Assembly (NCBI GenBank): GCA_018806915.1
Contig: JAGKQI010000101.1
Coordinates: 992,001-1,056,000 of the forward strand
Reading direction: 5' to 3'
Source of the DNA: Phytophthora colocasiae
Taxonomy: Eukaryota; Oomycota; Peronosporomycetes; Peronosporales; Peronosporaceae
Length of the DNA: 64,000 nucleotides
The stretch's first letter is position 1, and each line of letters starts with the position of its first letter. The position numbers and the translations under genes are program-made. Shown piece after piece: positions 29,841 through 41,487 of the stretch. The notes below the pieces were generated by a model that searched no databases, had not been told where the DNA came from, and was given only the letters and a program-made list of their open reading frames with translations.

Positions 29841-31613
29841 TCATCGCACTTCGGAGTAGTTCTCCGTGAGCCACTGCATGACTTCCACTTGATGATTCTT
29901 GGCAGCAATTGCTCTCCCAGAAGCAACGGAATAACGCTCCAACTGCTTAGTATGTAGCAAGAACTTGAGCATCTCGAAGTCTCCGGTTGCAAAAGACTCC
30001 ATCATCGCGTATGGTGGGATCTTCCAGGCGTAAACTTCATATAGCCACTTGGTGACTTTCACGTGGCAGTTGACGGCCGCGCCAATCATCGCCACTGGTG
30101 AGCATTGTCGATCTGAATTTTCGTGCAGCCATTGAACGATTGCCAAATGACCATTAGTTGCTGCAGTGTCAAGAGCTTGGGAACAGCACGCATCCGCAGA
30201 CGAAGCCAGCAGACATTTAACCACCTCGAGATAACCCCGTTCAGCAGCAAGATTCATCGCCTCCGATACAACCCCTTCGTTTCTGTGCGCTAGCAGCCAC
30301 CGAACCATCGATAGATTCCCATTGCCTACAGAGGCTTTGAGAGCATAACTCGTGCAGCCTTCATCTCGGTTCATGTGCAGGAATTTCACCATGTCTAAAT
30401 GTCCATTGGCTGCAGCCTGATCCATCGCCAAGACTGTGCAGCTCTGTCCTTGGTAATGCAGCCACTTCACGACTTCAATGTGGCCTGCTTTAGCCGCCCA
30501 GTCCATCGCCAGCTTTATGCAGTCTCCATCTCGTAGTTTGTAGAGCCACCGCAACACATCCAAGTGGCCTTTGTAAGCGGCGAGGCATATCGCTGAGGTT
30601 GTACACCCAGCCGTTTCGTTCACATGCAGCCACTGCAACACCTCCAGGTACCCCATCATAGCTGCACAGTTCATTGCGTTCTCCGTGCATCCTTCACGTC
30701 GATTTGAATGGAGCCATTCAAGTACATTTAGATGACCAGATCTGGCCGCGAGATCCATTGCACCAGTCGTGCAGCCAACCTTCTCGTTCTCATGCAGCCA
30801 CTGTACAACCTCCAGATGCCCTTCACCTGCTGCACGATCCATTGCATCCGTCGAAAACTGCCACGAATGCTTCACTTTGTTCTCGTGCAACCACTTTACC
30901 AAGTCTAAGTGGCCGAACTCTGCAGCCAAGTCCGGAGCTGAGCTCTGTCCAGTCAGCAGCTTGTGCTTCAGTAGAAACTGCATCAGCTCCAGATCTCCAC
31001 GTATTGCCACTTCATCTGTTACGTTCTCATTGCACCTGTATTTACCCTGCTCCACCACCCACTTCACCACTTCCAAGTGTCCTTGTTTCGCTGGGATACT
31101 GACGTCAAAAGTGGCATTTGGAAAGGTTTTAACCAGCCACTGCACAGTATTTAACTCCCCATGCGAACACTCGAACGCCTTGTACGCTGCTGCATACGAA
31201 TTGACGCTCAAAAGGTGCTTCTTCTCCTCGTAAATCCATTGGAGCATCTCCAAATTTCCGCTTTTCCCCACTAAAAACGCCGTCGTGCCATTCAGAGCTG
31301 CCGGATGCCTATTATACACTCGCTTGACCATCCAGAGTTGTCCGATAGTTGCTGCTGCGTTCATTGCCAGCCGGAATTGCTGCAACTTCTCGAATTTGCA
31401 CAGTGTTTTATCATTTTCTAGCGACTTCAAGACGCGAGTAAAAAGTCGAATATTGTTGTATTCCACGCATTTGGACAGCGTTAAACGGTCTGAAGGGAAG
31501 ATTAAGGCGTCAATCCGATACACAACGTGGTCCAGTGCGTAGATCTCAGGCTGAGAGCGACACACGACGCGTATAGAAGTCAACAAGGAGGTGTCGCTAG
31601 GGTCCATGTTCAT
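29841..31613 (-). CDS. Ankyrin-repeat protein (oomycete WLH type)
   Basis: Single-exon protein of 590 residues built almost wholly of degenerate ankyrin repeats of about 27-34 residues. The recurring unit is AMDLAAxxGHLEVVQWLHENxxxGCT, with DRAAGEGHLEVVQWLHEN and NLAAERGYLEVVKCLLAS as good examples. There is no signal peptide or membrane segment, and no enzyme domain. Such proteins form very large families in Phytophthora and act as protein-binding scaffolds; the partner cannot be told. Its start codon lies 112 bp from that of the divergent RING gene. Confidence 0.85.
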   Translation of the reverse strand: MNMDPSDTSLLTSIRVVCRSQPEIYALDHVVYRIDALIFPSDRLTLSKCVEYNNIRLFTRVLKSLENDKTLCKFEKLQQFRLAMNAAATIGQLWMVKRVYNRHPAALNGTTAFLVGKSGNLEMLQWIYEEKKHLLSVNSYAAAYKAFECSHGELNTVQWLVKTFPNATFDVSIPAKQGHLEVVKWVVEQGKYRCNENVTDEVAIRGDLELMQFLLKHKLLTGQSSAPDLAAEFGHLDLVKWLHENKVKHSWQFSTDAMDRAAGEGHLEVVQWLHENEKVGCTTGAMDLAARSGHLNVLEWLHSNRREGCTENAMNCAAMMGYLEVLQWLHVNETAGCTTSAICLAAYKGHLDVLRWLYKLRDGDCIKLAMDWAAKAGHIEVVKWLHYQGQSCTVLAMDQAAANGHLDMVKFLHMNRDEGCTSYALKASVGNGNLSMVRWLLAHRNEGVVSEAMNLAAERGYLEVVKCLLASSADACCSQALDTAATNGHLAIVQWLHENSDRQCSPVAMIGAAVNCHVKVTKWLYEVYAWKIPPYAMMESFATGDFEMLKFLLHTKQLERYSVASGRAIAAKNHQVEVMQWLTENYSEVR

Positions 31614-31725
31614 GGTGTTGAATCAGATGGAATTATCAGATCGTTCTAATTGGATAAAACAAAATTTAATTTTATTCTGGGGGGTGTCGTCAACGTCGCA
31701 ATCCAGGAATAGACCGACGCTGAAC

Positions 31726-33818
31726 ATGGCGCAAGATAGTGACCTCGCTTCTGGTGACGCTATTGACGCTCAGACAGTTGACAGCAGCATCGCAAGTGCC
31801 AATCTGCACCCTGAGACGCAGACACACACACTCACGTCGGTCACATCGTCTGGAACGTCTTCTGTGTCTCGTAATCATCGTTCGAACATGGGTGTTCCTA
31901 CGGCCAGATCATTGTCTTCCGACGCGTTACCTCGGCCTCATAGCCACGTACAGCGCTCTACAAGTGACACAGAGGTAGAGGGACCTAGGGGCTATGACCA
32001 GGTGCTTCGGGGTTTGGTGGGACGCAGCAACAGCGCGTCATTCGACCATGAACATGTTCCAGAGGACGCAGAGCTGCTACGACAAAGGCTGTTGGCTGCT
32101 GCTTTAAGTACTCCAGTTAGTGGAGACGCTGTGAGCTCAAGACTATTGCAGGCTTTGCCACAGTTGTCTATTAACCAGTTTTTACAGGATTTAAACAACC
32201 AAACGCCGAACTGGAGAGGCTTCGCAGCCGGGAGACAGGACGTGGAGGAGAATTCAGCACAAGTGGGCGAGACTGGGACTTTGCTGTCTACTCAGGCAGT
32301 TGAAAGAGGGTTAGAAGAAGGATCTTCATCCAGAAGCAGACGACGACTGAGCTCAGGGTCGTCGCTTTACTCAATGTCTTCAAGTGGAGAGTTCGAACCA
32401 AGTATCAATCACACGTCACAGCCAGGAACTACAGGGAATGGGACAGAGACGGCTGTTCCTGTTCAATCTACTGTCCGTGTGGATAATTCTACTCGAGGGA
32501 GAAGGAACTCGGAAGACGAGAGTGATGATCAGACAGCGATGGACGAACTGCAGGCTCTTTTTCGACGGTGCCACAACTCGTTGCCGTTTGTTGCGCTGTT
32601 TCTGATCTACTTCGCCTACCAGCACGCGACAGGGATCTTGGTGTTTGCTGTTGGTACAGTAGCGGTGATGGGGTTGGACCAGCGAATGCGAGCGCAAGTT
32701 GCGCTGAAGGACAAAGCGAATAGTTGGCATCTTCTGGGGATTGTTGCAATGTGTGCAATTGATATGATTGCGCTTTGCTCAATAGACGGTCAGCCCAATC
32801 CGCTACGCCATTTTTCCCAGATTTTCGAGTCGGAAACAACCGACGGGAGCAGCAGTGACAGTGACAGTGGTCATCTTTCGAGTGGTGGAGTCTTTTGGCA
32901 GGTGCTCTGGACTGTTCTCGTCAACGGTATGCTCGATATTGTCTATGCTGCGGTTGATACCACGTTCTCATCTAAAAATCTCGTTTGACTGTGCTTGGTC
33001 GTACCAGATTTTCTGATTAGGCTCTGGAGTATCGTAGTAAAGGCGTTCGTTGCTGGAGCTAAGTCGGATCGATTCCAATGCAAAAACAAGCACAGAGAGG
33101 ACATGACAGCAGCTGAGACATCGACCATAACTATAGCGGATGGAGAAGAAGATGATGATGCGACGACGGTAACTCCTCTAACTCAGCAGGCAGTGTCAAC
33201 GGTTGCCTTCTACCGAAGAAAGGTGTGTACTTCATCGTGCCTAGAAACGTTTACTTCCATTAACCACTGTTTACTGTGATAGCGAAAGCTTTATGGGGTC
33301 ATTGAGATGTGTTCTATCTTCCTGCGTTCGCTGCTCGCCAGTATCCCATGGTGCAGCTTCTACCAGCTCTGCGCATCCAAGTTCATGGCTGATGTGTTTA
33401 CGTTCGCTTATCTCTTCATCAAGGTACACAACTTACAAGATCAATCTCCTGCCTTGATGAGGCTAACTGGTTGCCTTGTATGACGAAACAGGGCTTAATT
33501 CTCGCGACTCAAGGCCGACGTATCTTTATTCTCACACGCTCCCTCGTTACGCTGGGGCTCGAGTTCGGAGTGTACGTCTCGCACGATGAACTGGTAGAAG
33601 CCGGATCTCCGGACTGCTCAATTTGCTATGAAACCATGCGCCAGCCTGTGAAGCTCGCGTGTACGCACATGTTTTGTGAAGAGTGCGTGACAGAATGGTT
33701 TGATCACGAGCGTTCCTGCCCGTTGTGTCGAGCCAGCGTGGGAGGCCCGACCGATGAGGAGAACATCAAACCACAGTTTTTGGACGGCCGGACCAGTCTT
33801 GTGCCGCAGCTCCTGTAG
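31726..33818 (+). CDS. RNFT-like RING finger membrane E3 ubiquitin ligase
   Basis: Multi-spanning RING protein resembling RNFT1/2, ER-type ubiquitin ligases. The start at 31726 (MAQDSDLASG) gives a long low-complexity N-terminus, then hydrophobic segments: LPFVALFLIYFAYQ, TGILVFAVGTVAVMGL, LLGIVAMCAIDMIALCS, FWQVLWTVLV, and after introns MCSIFLRSLLASIPW and VFTFAYLFI. The C-terminal RING is C3HC4: CSICYE, CTHMFCEEC, CPLC. A stop at 32986 in the open frame is removed by an 81-nt intron (32927-33007, GTATGC...CCAG) that joins VN to DFLIRLWS in frame. Further introns lie at about 33221-33280 and 33424-33491. An upstream in-frame ATG at 31591 overlaps the divergent ankyrin gene and is less likely. 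Confidence 0.83.
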
Positions 33819-33884
33819 ACAAAGTACGATCCAATTGTGATATTATTCCTCCTTAACATTATGCTGGTTTCAGTTCAACCTGTC

Positions 33885-35825
33885 TTAGCTTTTGGTTGGT
33901 GAGACGCAGTGGATGGTGACGGTTCCAGGCGCAAAGAGCTGACCAAGCGTGAATTGCCGCGATAACGAGCCCTCCAGCACCGCCCACTCGTTTAAATTAT
34001 CACGGGGAGAGTCCATCTCCGACTCAAGTGATGAGAAACCTTCATCTCCAGGTGCAGGAGTGGGGGGTCGTGGTGTGAGTTCAATCACCTTAAACTGCAT
34101 GCAGACCTGGACCTCCACCTGGAAAAGTCCTTTGGAGACGTCGCCTGTCATCCGCATTTGAACGGGACGAGCATCTTGCGAGACTGGGCAGATGGAAACG
34201 TGTTCCTGTTGGCAGAAGAAGCTGATGGCGTCGTAGATGTCACCACCACTTTGAGTTCGTGAACTGCCTTGAAGCACGCGCTCAACAAACGCAAGAGCTC
34301 GTGCCTCACAGTTGTTGGCGAACCGATGGGCTGGGGACGAAGGTTGGTGTGAAAGGGCCGCTGAAGCTACAGGAACTCTGTTATGGGAAGTGGCTTCGTG
34401 CTCGAACGCCAGAACTTTGTTGACCATGTACTTGACCACCTCGGACACACTGTCGGACTCGAGGTTGTCGCCTTCGAATGGGTTGCCGGTGCTGAAGAGA
34501 TGTCCATCCAAAAGAACTTTGTCTCGATCCAAGTCTTTAACGATCTGAATCATGCTCAAGTTGACACTGGCACGACGTTGAAGTGCTGGTGGATCTACAC
34601 AATTGCGGAGCCAACTAAGGGAGATGCAGACTGGGAAATGACGGTGCAGTGTCTCGCGATAGCGTTCTACAGACAAAAGTCAGGCACCTTTCAACGAATT
34701 AATGGTGAGATGAAGAAAGCGCGTACCGACTGTCGGAGCCTCTCGAAGAGCGTTTTCAAGCCGATGGAGTTGGAATCTGCATACCCGATCGAGGGCCCAC
34801 ACCCAGTCGTCCACTTCCAAGTCTGCATCAATTGCTCCAGTTTCAGAAGTGGGGACTTCGAAGATGAAGGATTCGTACGGCACAGGAGCTCGAGAAGCAA
34901 ACAAAACTCTGTCAATTGGCGTTCTGTATGGAACGAGAAGTTGGAAGCGATGGAAGATTTTGGCTCTCCTTGCCATTTCACTATCTTCTTCAGTATTACT
35001 GGGGGATTTGGGAACAAGCCTTCGGACTTGACACCCTTGTAGTCGGATAACTCGGGTAGTCGGTTCTTCTTGAAACGCATCAGAGATCATTCCCATTAGA
35101 GATGCAGTCGATGGCAGTGAGAACCGGCCTAATGTCGAGTTCGTTGGAGTTGGAGGAGTGGCAAAAGTGCTACCCGTTGGAGTTGTCACTGGTCGGATAG
35201 GAGTCATTTCCAGCTTACTCTGATCTTCCGACAAGGAGCACTGCATCAATTGGGCTGTTGGTCTAGCTCCAAAAAGAGCTTTAACTGCCGCTCCACCCCC
35301 AATAGTCCCAGCATCACTGGCTGGTGATGCAGCTAATAACACCAAACGCCCAGTCTTCAGGTACTTCGTAGCTTCAACTTTCTCTGCGCTCATGGTCTTG
35401 AGGATGGTGCCCAGCTCTGCATACAAGAGATCCATGCCGGCTTCACTGATCTGGTTCTCTCGACCTAAGCGCTGCACTGAAGTCCACAGCTGCCGAACAC
35501 GCTGTCGAGCTTGTCCGTTCAAGTGCATCAACTGCATCGAAGCGTTTAGAAACGTGACGCTCTCTTCCTGTCGACGTGCATCAAACTCAACTCCATTCTT
35601 CTGGTTGTGCTTAATGAATTGATCGCCAACTGTACTCGGGAAAGGAGAGACTGTCGCTCGGATGTTGCTGTCGGAACTCGATCGGATGAAAGTATTCCGC
35701 AACACGCAGGAGCCTTTGGGAACATATTCGTTGGATGGGTTCGTGCCTAACGAGCTGACGGTCTCCAATGCACTGACGGTCTCGTTGGCGCCAGGACAAG
35801 CAGAGACAGGAAAACACTGCACCAT
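33885..35825 (-). CDS. Conserved hypothetical protein, possible split PH-like domain
   Basis: I do not recognise the family. The ATG at 35825 (MVQCFPVSACPG) starts a protein of about 620 residues. An intron at about 34667-34726 (donor GTACGC, acceptor TGTAG) removes an in-frame TGA and joins APTV to ERYRETLHRHFP. The N-terminal third has a helical segment (NASMQLMHLNGQARQRVRQL). A central stretch, KIFHRFQLLVPYRTPIDRVLFASRAP...VDDWVWALDRVCRFQL, ends like the C-terminal strand and helix of a PH domain. The C-terminal half contains RDKVLLDGHLFSTGNPFEG and a final beta-rich segment. It is probably a cytosolic signalling or scaffold protein; this is inference. Confidence 0.6.
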
Positions 35826-36159
35826 GCCTACTTGGTTCGTGCAGAACACTAAAACGGGTCAGTGTAAACATCCTACTAACCAGGAAGCCGAAGTGGAAAT
35901 GAACGAGACATTACAAACCTCGCTGGTGTCGGAGATCAGCGTCATAGGCGCTGACGTTCGTTCTGGTAGCTAATCTGTCTCCTGCAAGAATAGGACTGGG
36001 CTGGACTGGACTGCACTCCGGTTCGTTGTAACTCTATATATTGTGTTCCCCTTTTTGGTCAAACCTCGGTGTTATCTGCGTGTACCTCCTCGACGCAATT
36101 CAGGATAGGTAGAAACCTCTTGTTGGTAGTAGATGGATGAAATCAACACAAGACCGCTA

Positions 36160-37793
36160 TTAGTCGTCGTTGGCGCCCATCCGGTCGAGGGTCTTCTTTA
36201 ATACTTCGAAAGTGGTCCACGAAACGGCTACGGATGGCGCATGTACCAACAAACGGGGATACACGCCACGGAAGAAGCCTGCGAAGCCCTCCTGTGCCTT
36301 GATCTGGACCAGCGCGTCCATCAGACCGGCATATTGTCGACGTAGAACAGGTTCTGCCCGTTCGATCTGATCACGTTCGAACAGCAAAATAATGTTAACT
36401 CTTGAACGGGTCAAGTATCATCAGTAGTAAATATCAACGTACTCCAGGGCGGCCGTTAATCGAGCACGAAGGAGGGACCGTAATGGAAACGCCACGCGTC
36501 TGGAGCTGCGCACAACGGGTACGAGATGGACACTGTGTGAATAAGACAGCAAACAAACAGCAGGAATGTAAGCAAGAAGGCCCTGAGCGGGATGCACAAG
36601 AACCTGAAGCTCTGGTTTCGAGAAGCGAGGCGACATCGAAGCCGACTTCACGCGAGAGGGGGCACGAGTTCCTACCGAAGCTTCTTCCGTGACCATCATG
36701 GACTGAGTCTGCAACCGGGTCTTCGCCACATCCAACGGGTTCGTCAACGCTCCAGCCTAACAAGATGTTCAATCGCAAATGATGTCAGATAACTGCATTC
36801 TGGTCAATCCGATCTCTAACTTTTGTACCAGAGCTCCAGCTGCAGCACCAGAGGCGATGTAGGCCGAGACGTTCATTTCTCCCGACGGGTTCAAAATCTT
36901 CTTGAAAGTCTCATTGGTCGACACCATAATCATACTGTCGGTTCGTACACACCATTAATACTCGGAACATCATTATCAATACGCCAACACATCATGGTCC
37001 CTTTACCTGTACGGCAAATTCATGAGGAGCGTGGTAGGGAAGCTAATATACAGCGCGCGCAGTCCTTCATGCTTCATAACCTGTCAATTATCATCCCACA
37101 TACCAACATTCTGTAAGTAACTCCAGTAACTTTGATACAATGGCGGAGACGCAGGGTCCAGCAATGTAATCACCACCGTCTTAAAGCAGTCTGCCACTCC
37201 ATTGTAGTATCCTAACTGTAGACGTTGCTTAACCAACTGCAGTTAACATAAAAATAAAACCGTCAAAAATGACAAGCAAGAAACAAAAATCAAGATCCAC
37301 ACGACATCACGTACATCCATTGGCGTCATGATGAGGTCGTGGCACACAGTAGCGATCACACCAGCCGAACCCGAAGCCATTGGCGTGAGCGTGTTCGTAT
37401 CCGCCCCCAGAGCCTTCTTAGCAGCTTCGAACACTGAAAAGTACACTGCATGGGCCGGCAAACTCGCGCCTAGCATGGTACTGACGCCCCGGAAGAGGCG
37501 GAACGGGCCTTCCTCAGCCACAAGCTTACGCGCCGTCTGCATGGCCGAGAGCTTCAGTGGTTTACCATTTACAGGACACCGTTGGCATTGCATATGCGTC
37601 TAGAGAGAGTGTTGGTCGTTAAATAACAGTTAAGAACACACAAAGCCAATAGTGACGCACACACCTTGATTGTATCAATAGGGAAGATGGACACGTGCTC
37701 CGCCACTCCAGCGGCCGAACCGGCCAGCATATGGTTAACGAAGGAGCCCTTCTCGGGCGACCATTCCTCCCAGTCCTCGTCCAGTGTGGCCAT
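36160..37793 (-). CDS. Mitochondrial carrier, mitoferrin-like (SLC25 family)
   Basis: SLC25 carrier with three repeats across several exons. Repeat 1 has AGSAAGVAEHVSIFPIDTIK followed by HMQC. Repeat 2 has ASGSAGVIATVCHDLIMTPMDVVKQRLQ. Repeat 3 has ASGAAAGALAGALTNPLDVAKTRLQTQ. Each shows the carrier Px[DE]xx[KR] signature. The A-G-x-x-E-H pattern in helix 1 and M-T-P-M-D-V-V-K-Q-R in repeat 2 resemble mitoferrin/Mrs3-Mrs4, which import iron into mitochondria. An extra Ser/Arg-rich insertion follows repeat 3's first helix. It ends with FFRGVYPRLLVHAPSVAVSWTTFEVLKK. Intron positions at about 36370-36420, 36755-36830, 36930-37010 and 37220-37310 are approximate. Substrate assignment is by similarity only. 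Confidence 0.8.
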
Positions 37794-39456
37794 TTGATAC
37801 TTGCTGCTGCTGTTGTGTGTGGAGCTCCAGAGCCAAAGAGACTTGTCGAGTCGGAGCGAGGTTTGCGATTGCGTTTGCGAGTCTCCCTTTCTTTACAGGC
37901 CACACACACACACACGAGGCAAATTGCTGCGTGGTGCACACCGTTGACCGACCGTGAAGGAGTGATTGTTGGATAAAAAGTTGGCACCTCGCTTTCAACC
38001 AATCAGAAAAAAGTTGATTCGACAATTGATATATCTGATTTGAAAGTTAGTTATAGAGGGTACTAGATTGAACAATTATATGATATAATCTATAACAGAG
38101 CCGAGTGATTTTAGTGGTTGTCGATCGCGTGATATCGTTATAAGAAGGAACTGTGACAAAGTTCAACAGCTGCCGATTTGTTAAACCAACGTGAGCATAC
38201 AAACTCCAAGATGTTAGGTAGATCTACGACGTGCGCAATCCGCTCTGTCAACAGCAAGCACCTGATCACTTCAGCTCAAGCCTCCCATGTCCCTCTACAT
38301 GTACCATGTGCAATTGTTGCTGTCACCAACTTGCCGAGCATCTCATCCCAGTTCAGATCGCCACTTGGAAGACGCGTGCTGGCCGACTGCAGCGAAGATT
38401 ACACAAGTTCAGAAGTGTCCGCTCATATCGTCACGATAAAAACGCAGTAGTGCTGTCTTCGACTGACTGACTGGCCCTGCACCTGCATACACGAATTTCC
38501 AGCAGCTCGTTGAGGCTACAGATGCGAGCCTCAATTCGATGGGCAGAACTGTAAAATGGTTGGCACGCGCCAGCACGTGCCCTCGACAAGTCAGGAGCTC
38601 GCGTCGCTGTGCGCTTCACTTGACTACAAGAACTTCTCTTCGCTTCGCCCTCCTTTATCCATTATTTTGGTGTTGACTTGAAGGCTTTGGACCTGGCGTA
38701 AAGGACACTGCACGTTAGTCACTCATCGTCCTCGTGTTCGGCAACACGCGGTAAGTGTGGGTTGCCACAGGCCTTCAATCTCCACAAACTGGAATTCACA
38801 GCCGCGTGCTAGCTGCGTGCTGACGTTGGACTTGCCGCTTTAATGTGTGGCATGATGAGTGAGCGTCGGTAGTCTTTATACCTGCTGCTTGGACCTCGAA
38901 AGTGCTGAAGAAAAAGAGTTAGAATGGAGATCCTGGCAGTATCCGAATTGTGCACTGCAGCGCATTGCTGCGTCTGTTGCCCGGCACACTTCTCTTGATC
39001 ATTTTTCCGGTGTTGCAGGCCACGTTGAGATTGCAAGACTCAACCAGGTTGAAGTGATGTTTGCCTCCGTCATTCGGATGACTAACGCATTTACGATTCG
39101 CTGGGATTCCTACCAACCTTTACTTTATCAAGGAGGACATCATGAAGGATCTTGGAGAATCTCTTGCTAAGAAAAAACAAGATGCAACGGTAAGAAAAAC
39201 ACAAACATCAACTAACAGCGCTCTGTTTAAGAAGAGGGATAGCTTTAGAGGCTCCACCATCACATTCTATCCAAAAGCAGTCCTCCGCGTGACACCGACA
39301 CGTCGAACGGGCGCAGGTATCTTCGTAGAAGTGTCTGTCCCTGACGGTTTAACTCCCAGCCGTGCGCAACCAACCGATCGTGATGTGTGTTCCGCTTGGA
39401 TCAGAAAGCACGATGACGCAGCGTTATGACGCGAGATAGAGCGCCGCACGAAGAAC
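37794..39456. other. Intergenic region, 1.7 kb, no clear gene
   Basis: Contains the promoter of the carrier gene, a (CA)n microsatellite near 37900-37915 and several short open frames without recognisable domains (for example 38209-38450 and 39142-39429). I see no RNA gene or transposon signature. Confidence 0.5.
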
Positions 39457-39533
39457 ATGGTCACCAAACGGTTATCGAATGTCTTGAAGCGCCGCACGAA
39501 GAACATGGTCACCAAACGGTTATCGAATGTCTT
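39441..39533 (+). repeat. In-frame 48-bp tandem duplication at MATE copy A start
   Basis: Forty-five bases at 39441-39485 recur exactly at 39489-39533 with a 48-bp period. The product therefore begins with two copies of MVTKRLSNVL separated by KRRTKN, and has two possible start codons in good context. Confidence 0.92.
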
Positions 39534-41388
39534 GGGGCAGATCGATATACCAGTCGGCATTCCTCAGTCTAGGCAGCACCCCCGACTTCCTTCGAGACTC
39601 ATGCGTACTGTTCCTCCTCGTGTCTCGCAAGGGGCCACCACCGCAGCCAATGCTGTATCCATCGCCTCTGCTCGTCTCTCCATGACTGTCGAGTCCACCA
39701 AGGCATTGTGGGATGTGCTTTCGAAGAAGATTGCGCAGATCTCCGATCCTGAACCTCTTAAGCCCGCGACGGTCCCAACCGAGCGCACCCCATTGCTGGT
39801 CTTCGATGCCACAGTGGTGCCCAGCAATGGCATTGGCGAGGAAGAGGCCACATTAACCGGATGCATCAAACCGTCATCTAGAATTCACAGTAACGAGTGT
39901 CAAGCTCTATTACGACTGTCCTTCCAGATGCTCCTGTTCGCTATCGTGGACTTTGCCCCCAACTTCCTCAGTGGCGTACTCACGGGTCATCTCAGTGCGT
40001 CTCACAGTAGTGAATTCATGGCAGCTCGAAGTTTGGCGCTCATTTTCAACATGGTCACTAGTACGACGCTGATCGCAGCCATGAGCGCAGCGATGGATAC
40101 ACTCTGCGCTCAGGCGTACGGTGCTGGTCAATTACGAGAGCTGGGGTTGTTCTTCCAGACGGGGTTACTTGTCTTCTGCATCGGGTTCCCACCTGTGGCG
40201 GTCGCCAGCTTGTACTGCGTTGAGCTGCTTGAGTTCGCAGGGCAACAGCGAGAATTGGCTCAGTTAGTGCACAGTCTGGTACTGTTAGCTCTTCCTGGGG
40301 TGCCGTTCGCCGCTATCAATGCCTTGATGTGCAAGATCTTACAAGGTCAAAGCCGCGTGGAGCCATTGGTGGGTGTCGGTCTCCTTGCAAGTGTCGTCCA
40401 AGCGACTCTACTCTACGTCTTCATGTTCCGGACTTCCTTGGGGTTCACGGGCTCAGCTCTTGCCATTTCTGCGACTTTGGCCTGCTACGCTATCGTCTTG
40501 GCAACATATTTGTACCGCAGTGGCCTGTATCAACGCGAGTGGCCAGGCTGGCAGTTCTCGGAGGCTGTTCGACTCATGCCCGAGTTCCTGCGCTTAGGTG
40601 TCTCGGGAATGGCCATGTTCGTGTGTGAAGTGTGGAGTTTTGCAGTAGTGGGGCTAAGTTCAGGGATGCTGCCTCATGCAGCTGCAGTTGTGAGTGCAGA
40701 CTCGGTCTATGCCAACTTGCGGTGGCTCGGGGCGCTCTGGTATGCTGCCATTTCACTCGCAGGCTCTGTGAGAGTCGGGAATGCATTGGGAGCGAATGAT
40801 CCAGCTCGTGCTTGGCACACGGCGAAGCTTGCGTTGGGTCTGAGCACGGCTTGTGCTCTCGTTGCGTCAGTAGCGATGTTGCTGCTTCATGGTATACTGC
40901 CATTTGCCTTTACGAGTGATGAACGAGTGGTGTCTATTACGTCGAATCTGCTCCTTGTGACCAGTCCGCTGCAGGTTTTCGCTGCGATCGCGTCTGTTTC
41001 TCAAGGCATTTTCCGTGGTTGTGGCTTGCAGGCGCTTGGGGCAAAGGTCAACTTCGTCTGCTACATTCTGCTTGCTGTGCCATTGGGCTTACTACTGGCG
41101 TTCGTACTTGAAATGGGACTTCTCGGACTTTGGCTAGGACTCAACGCTGGTTTCATCGCTAGTGGGCTCTTCAGTACGTACTGGTTGGCATTCCGAGCTG
41201 ACTGGCAGATGCTCGCGTTCCAAGCGCTGGAACGGACAACAAATGGAGCTCCAGGAGCTGAAGAGATGAAGAACGAAGTCTGCTACGATGAGATCAGAAC
41301 CCCATCGCCTATTGCTACTCATGACGTACTCCATTCCATTGAACCGATGCATGAGCCTTCTGCATTCTCTAATCTTCGACGAGGATGA
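39457..41388 (+). CDS. MATE-family efflux transporter (copy A)
   Basis: Multidrug and toxic compound extrusion transporter of 643 residues. About twelve hydrophobic segments follow a cytosolic N-terminus of about 145 residues ending in ECQALLRLSFQMLLFAIVDFAPNF. Family hallmarks are AMSAAMDTLCAQAYGAGQLRELG, LPGVPFAAINALMCKILQGQ and SVRVGNALGANDPARA. TERTPLL in the N-terminal tail is an acidic-dileucine-like sorting signal often seen in vacuolar transporters. The start is the first ATG after an in-frame stop at 39427. The first 48 bp of coding sequence are part of a tandem duplication. It faces a second MATE gene tail to tail, 100 bp away. Confidence 0.9.
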   Translation: MVTKRLSNVLKRRTKNMVTKRLSNVLGQIDIPVGIPQSRQHPRLPSRLMRTVPPRVSQGATTAANAVSIASARLSMTVESTKALWDVLSKKIAQISDPEPLKPATVPTERTPLLVFDATVVPSNGIGEEEATLTGCIKPSSRIHSNECQALLRLSFQMLLFAIVDFAPNFLSGVLTGHLSASHSSEFMAARSLALIFNMVTSTTLIAAMSAAMDTLCAQAYGAGQLRELGLFFQTGLLVFCIGFPPVAVASLYCVELLEFAGQQRELAQLVHSLVLLALPGVPFAAINALMCKILQGQSRVEPLVGVGLLASVVQATLLYVFMFRTSLGFTGSALAISATLACYAIVLATYLYRSGLYQREWPGWQFSEAVRLMPEFLRLGVSGMAMFVCEVWSFAVVGLSSGMLPHAAAVVSADSVYANLRWLGALWYAAISLAGSVRVGNALGANDPARAWHTAKLALGLSTACALVASVAMLLLHGILPFAFTSDERVVSITSNLLLVTSPLQVFAAIASVSQGIFRGCGLQALGAKVNFVCYILLAVPLGLLLAFVLEMGLLGLWLGLNAGFIASGLFSTYWLAFRADWQMLAFQALERTTNGAPGAEEMKNEVCYDEIRTPSPIATHDVLHSIEPMHEPSAFSNLRRG

Positions 41389-41487
41389 AGTGATCTTGGA
41401 ATTAAGAGGACACATACTCGTAAAGATGTTTTCCTGAAAATTGATTAAACTTAACAGTACTTTCACTACACATTGGTTGGGGAGGCC

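Noticed and set aside
32986..32988. In-frame stop in the RNFT-like gene suggesting a pseudogene
   Set aside because: An 81-nt intron (32927-33007) with good donor and acceptor removes it and keeps frame.
34667..34726. In-frame stop splitting the hypothetical gene at 33885-35825 into two genes
   Set aside because: A 60-nt GTACGC...TGTAG intron joins the two frames without shift.
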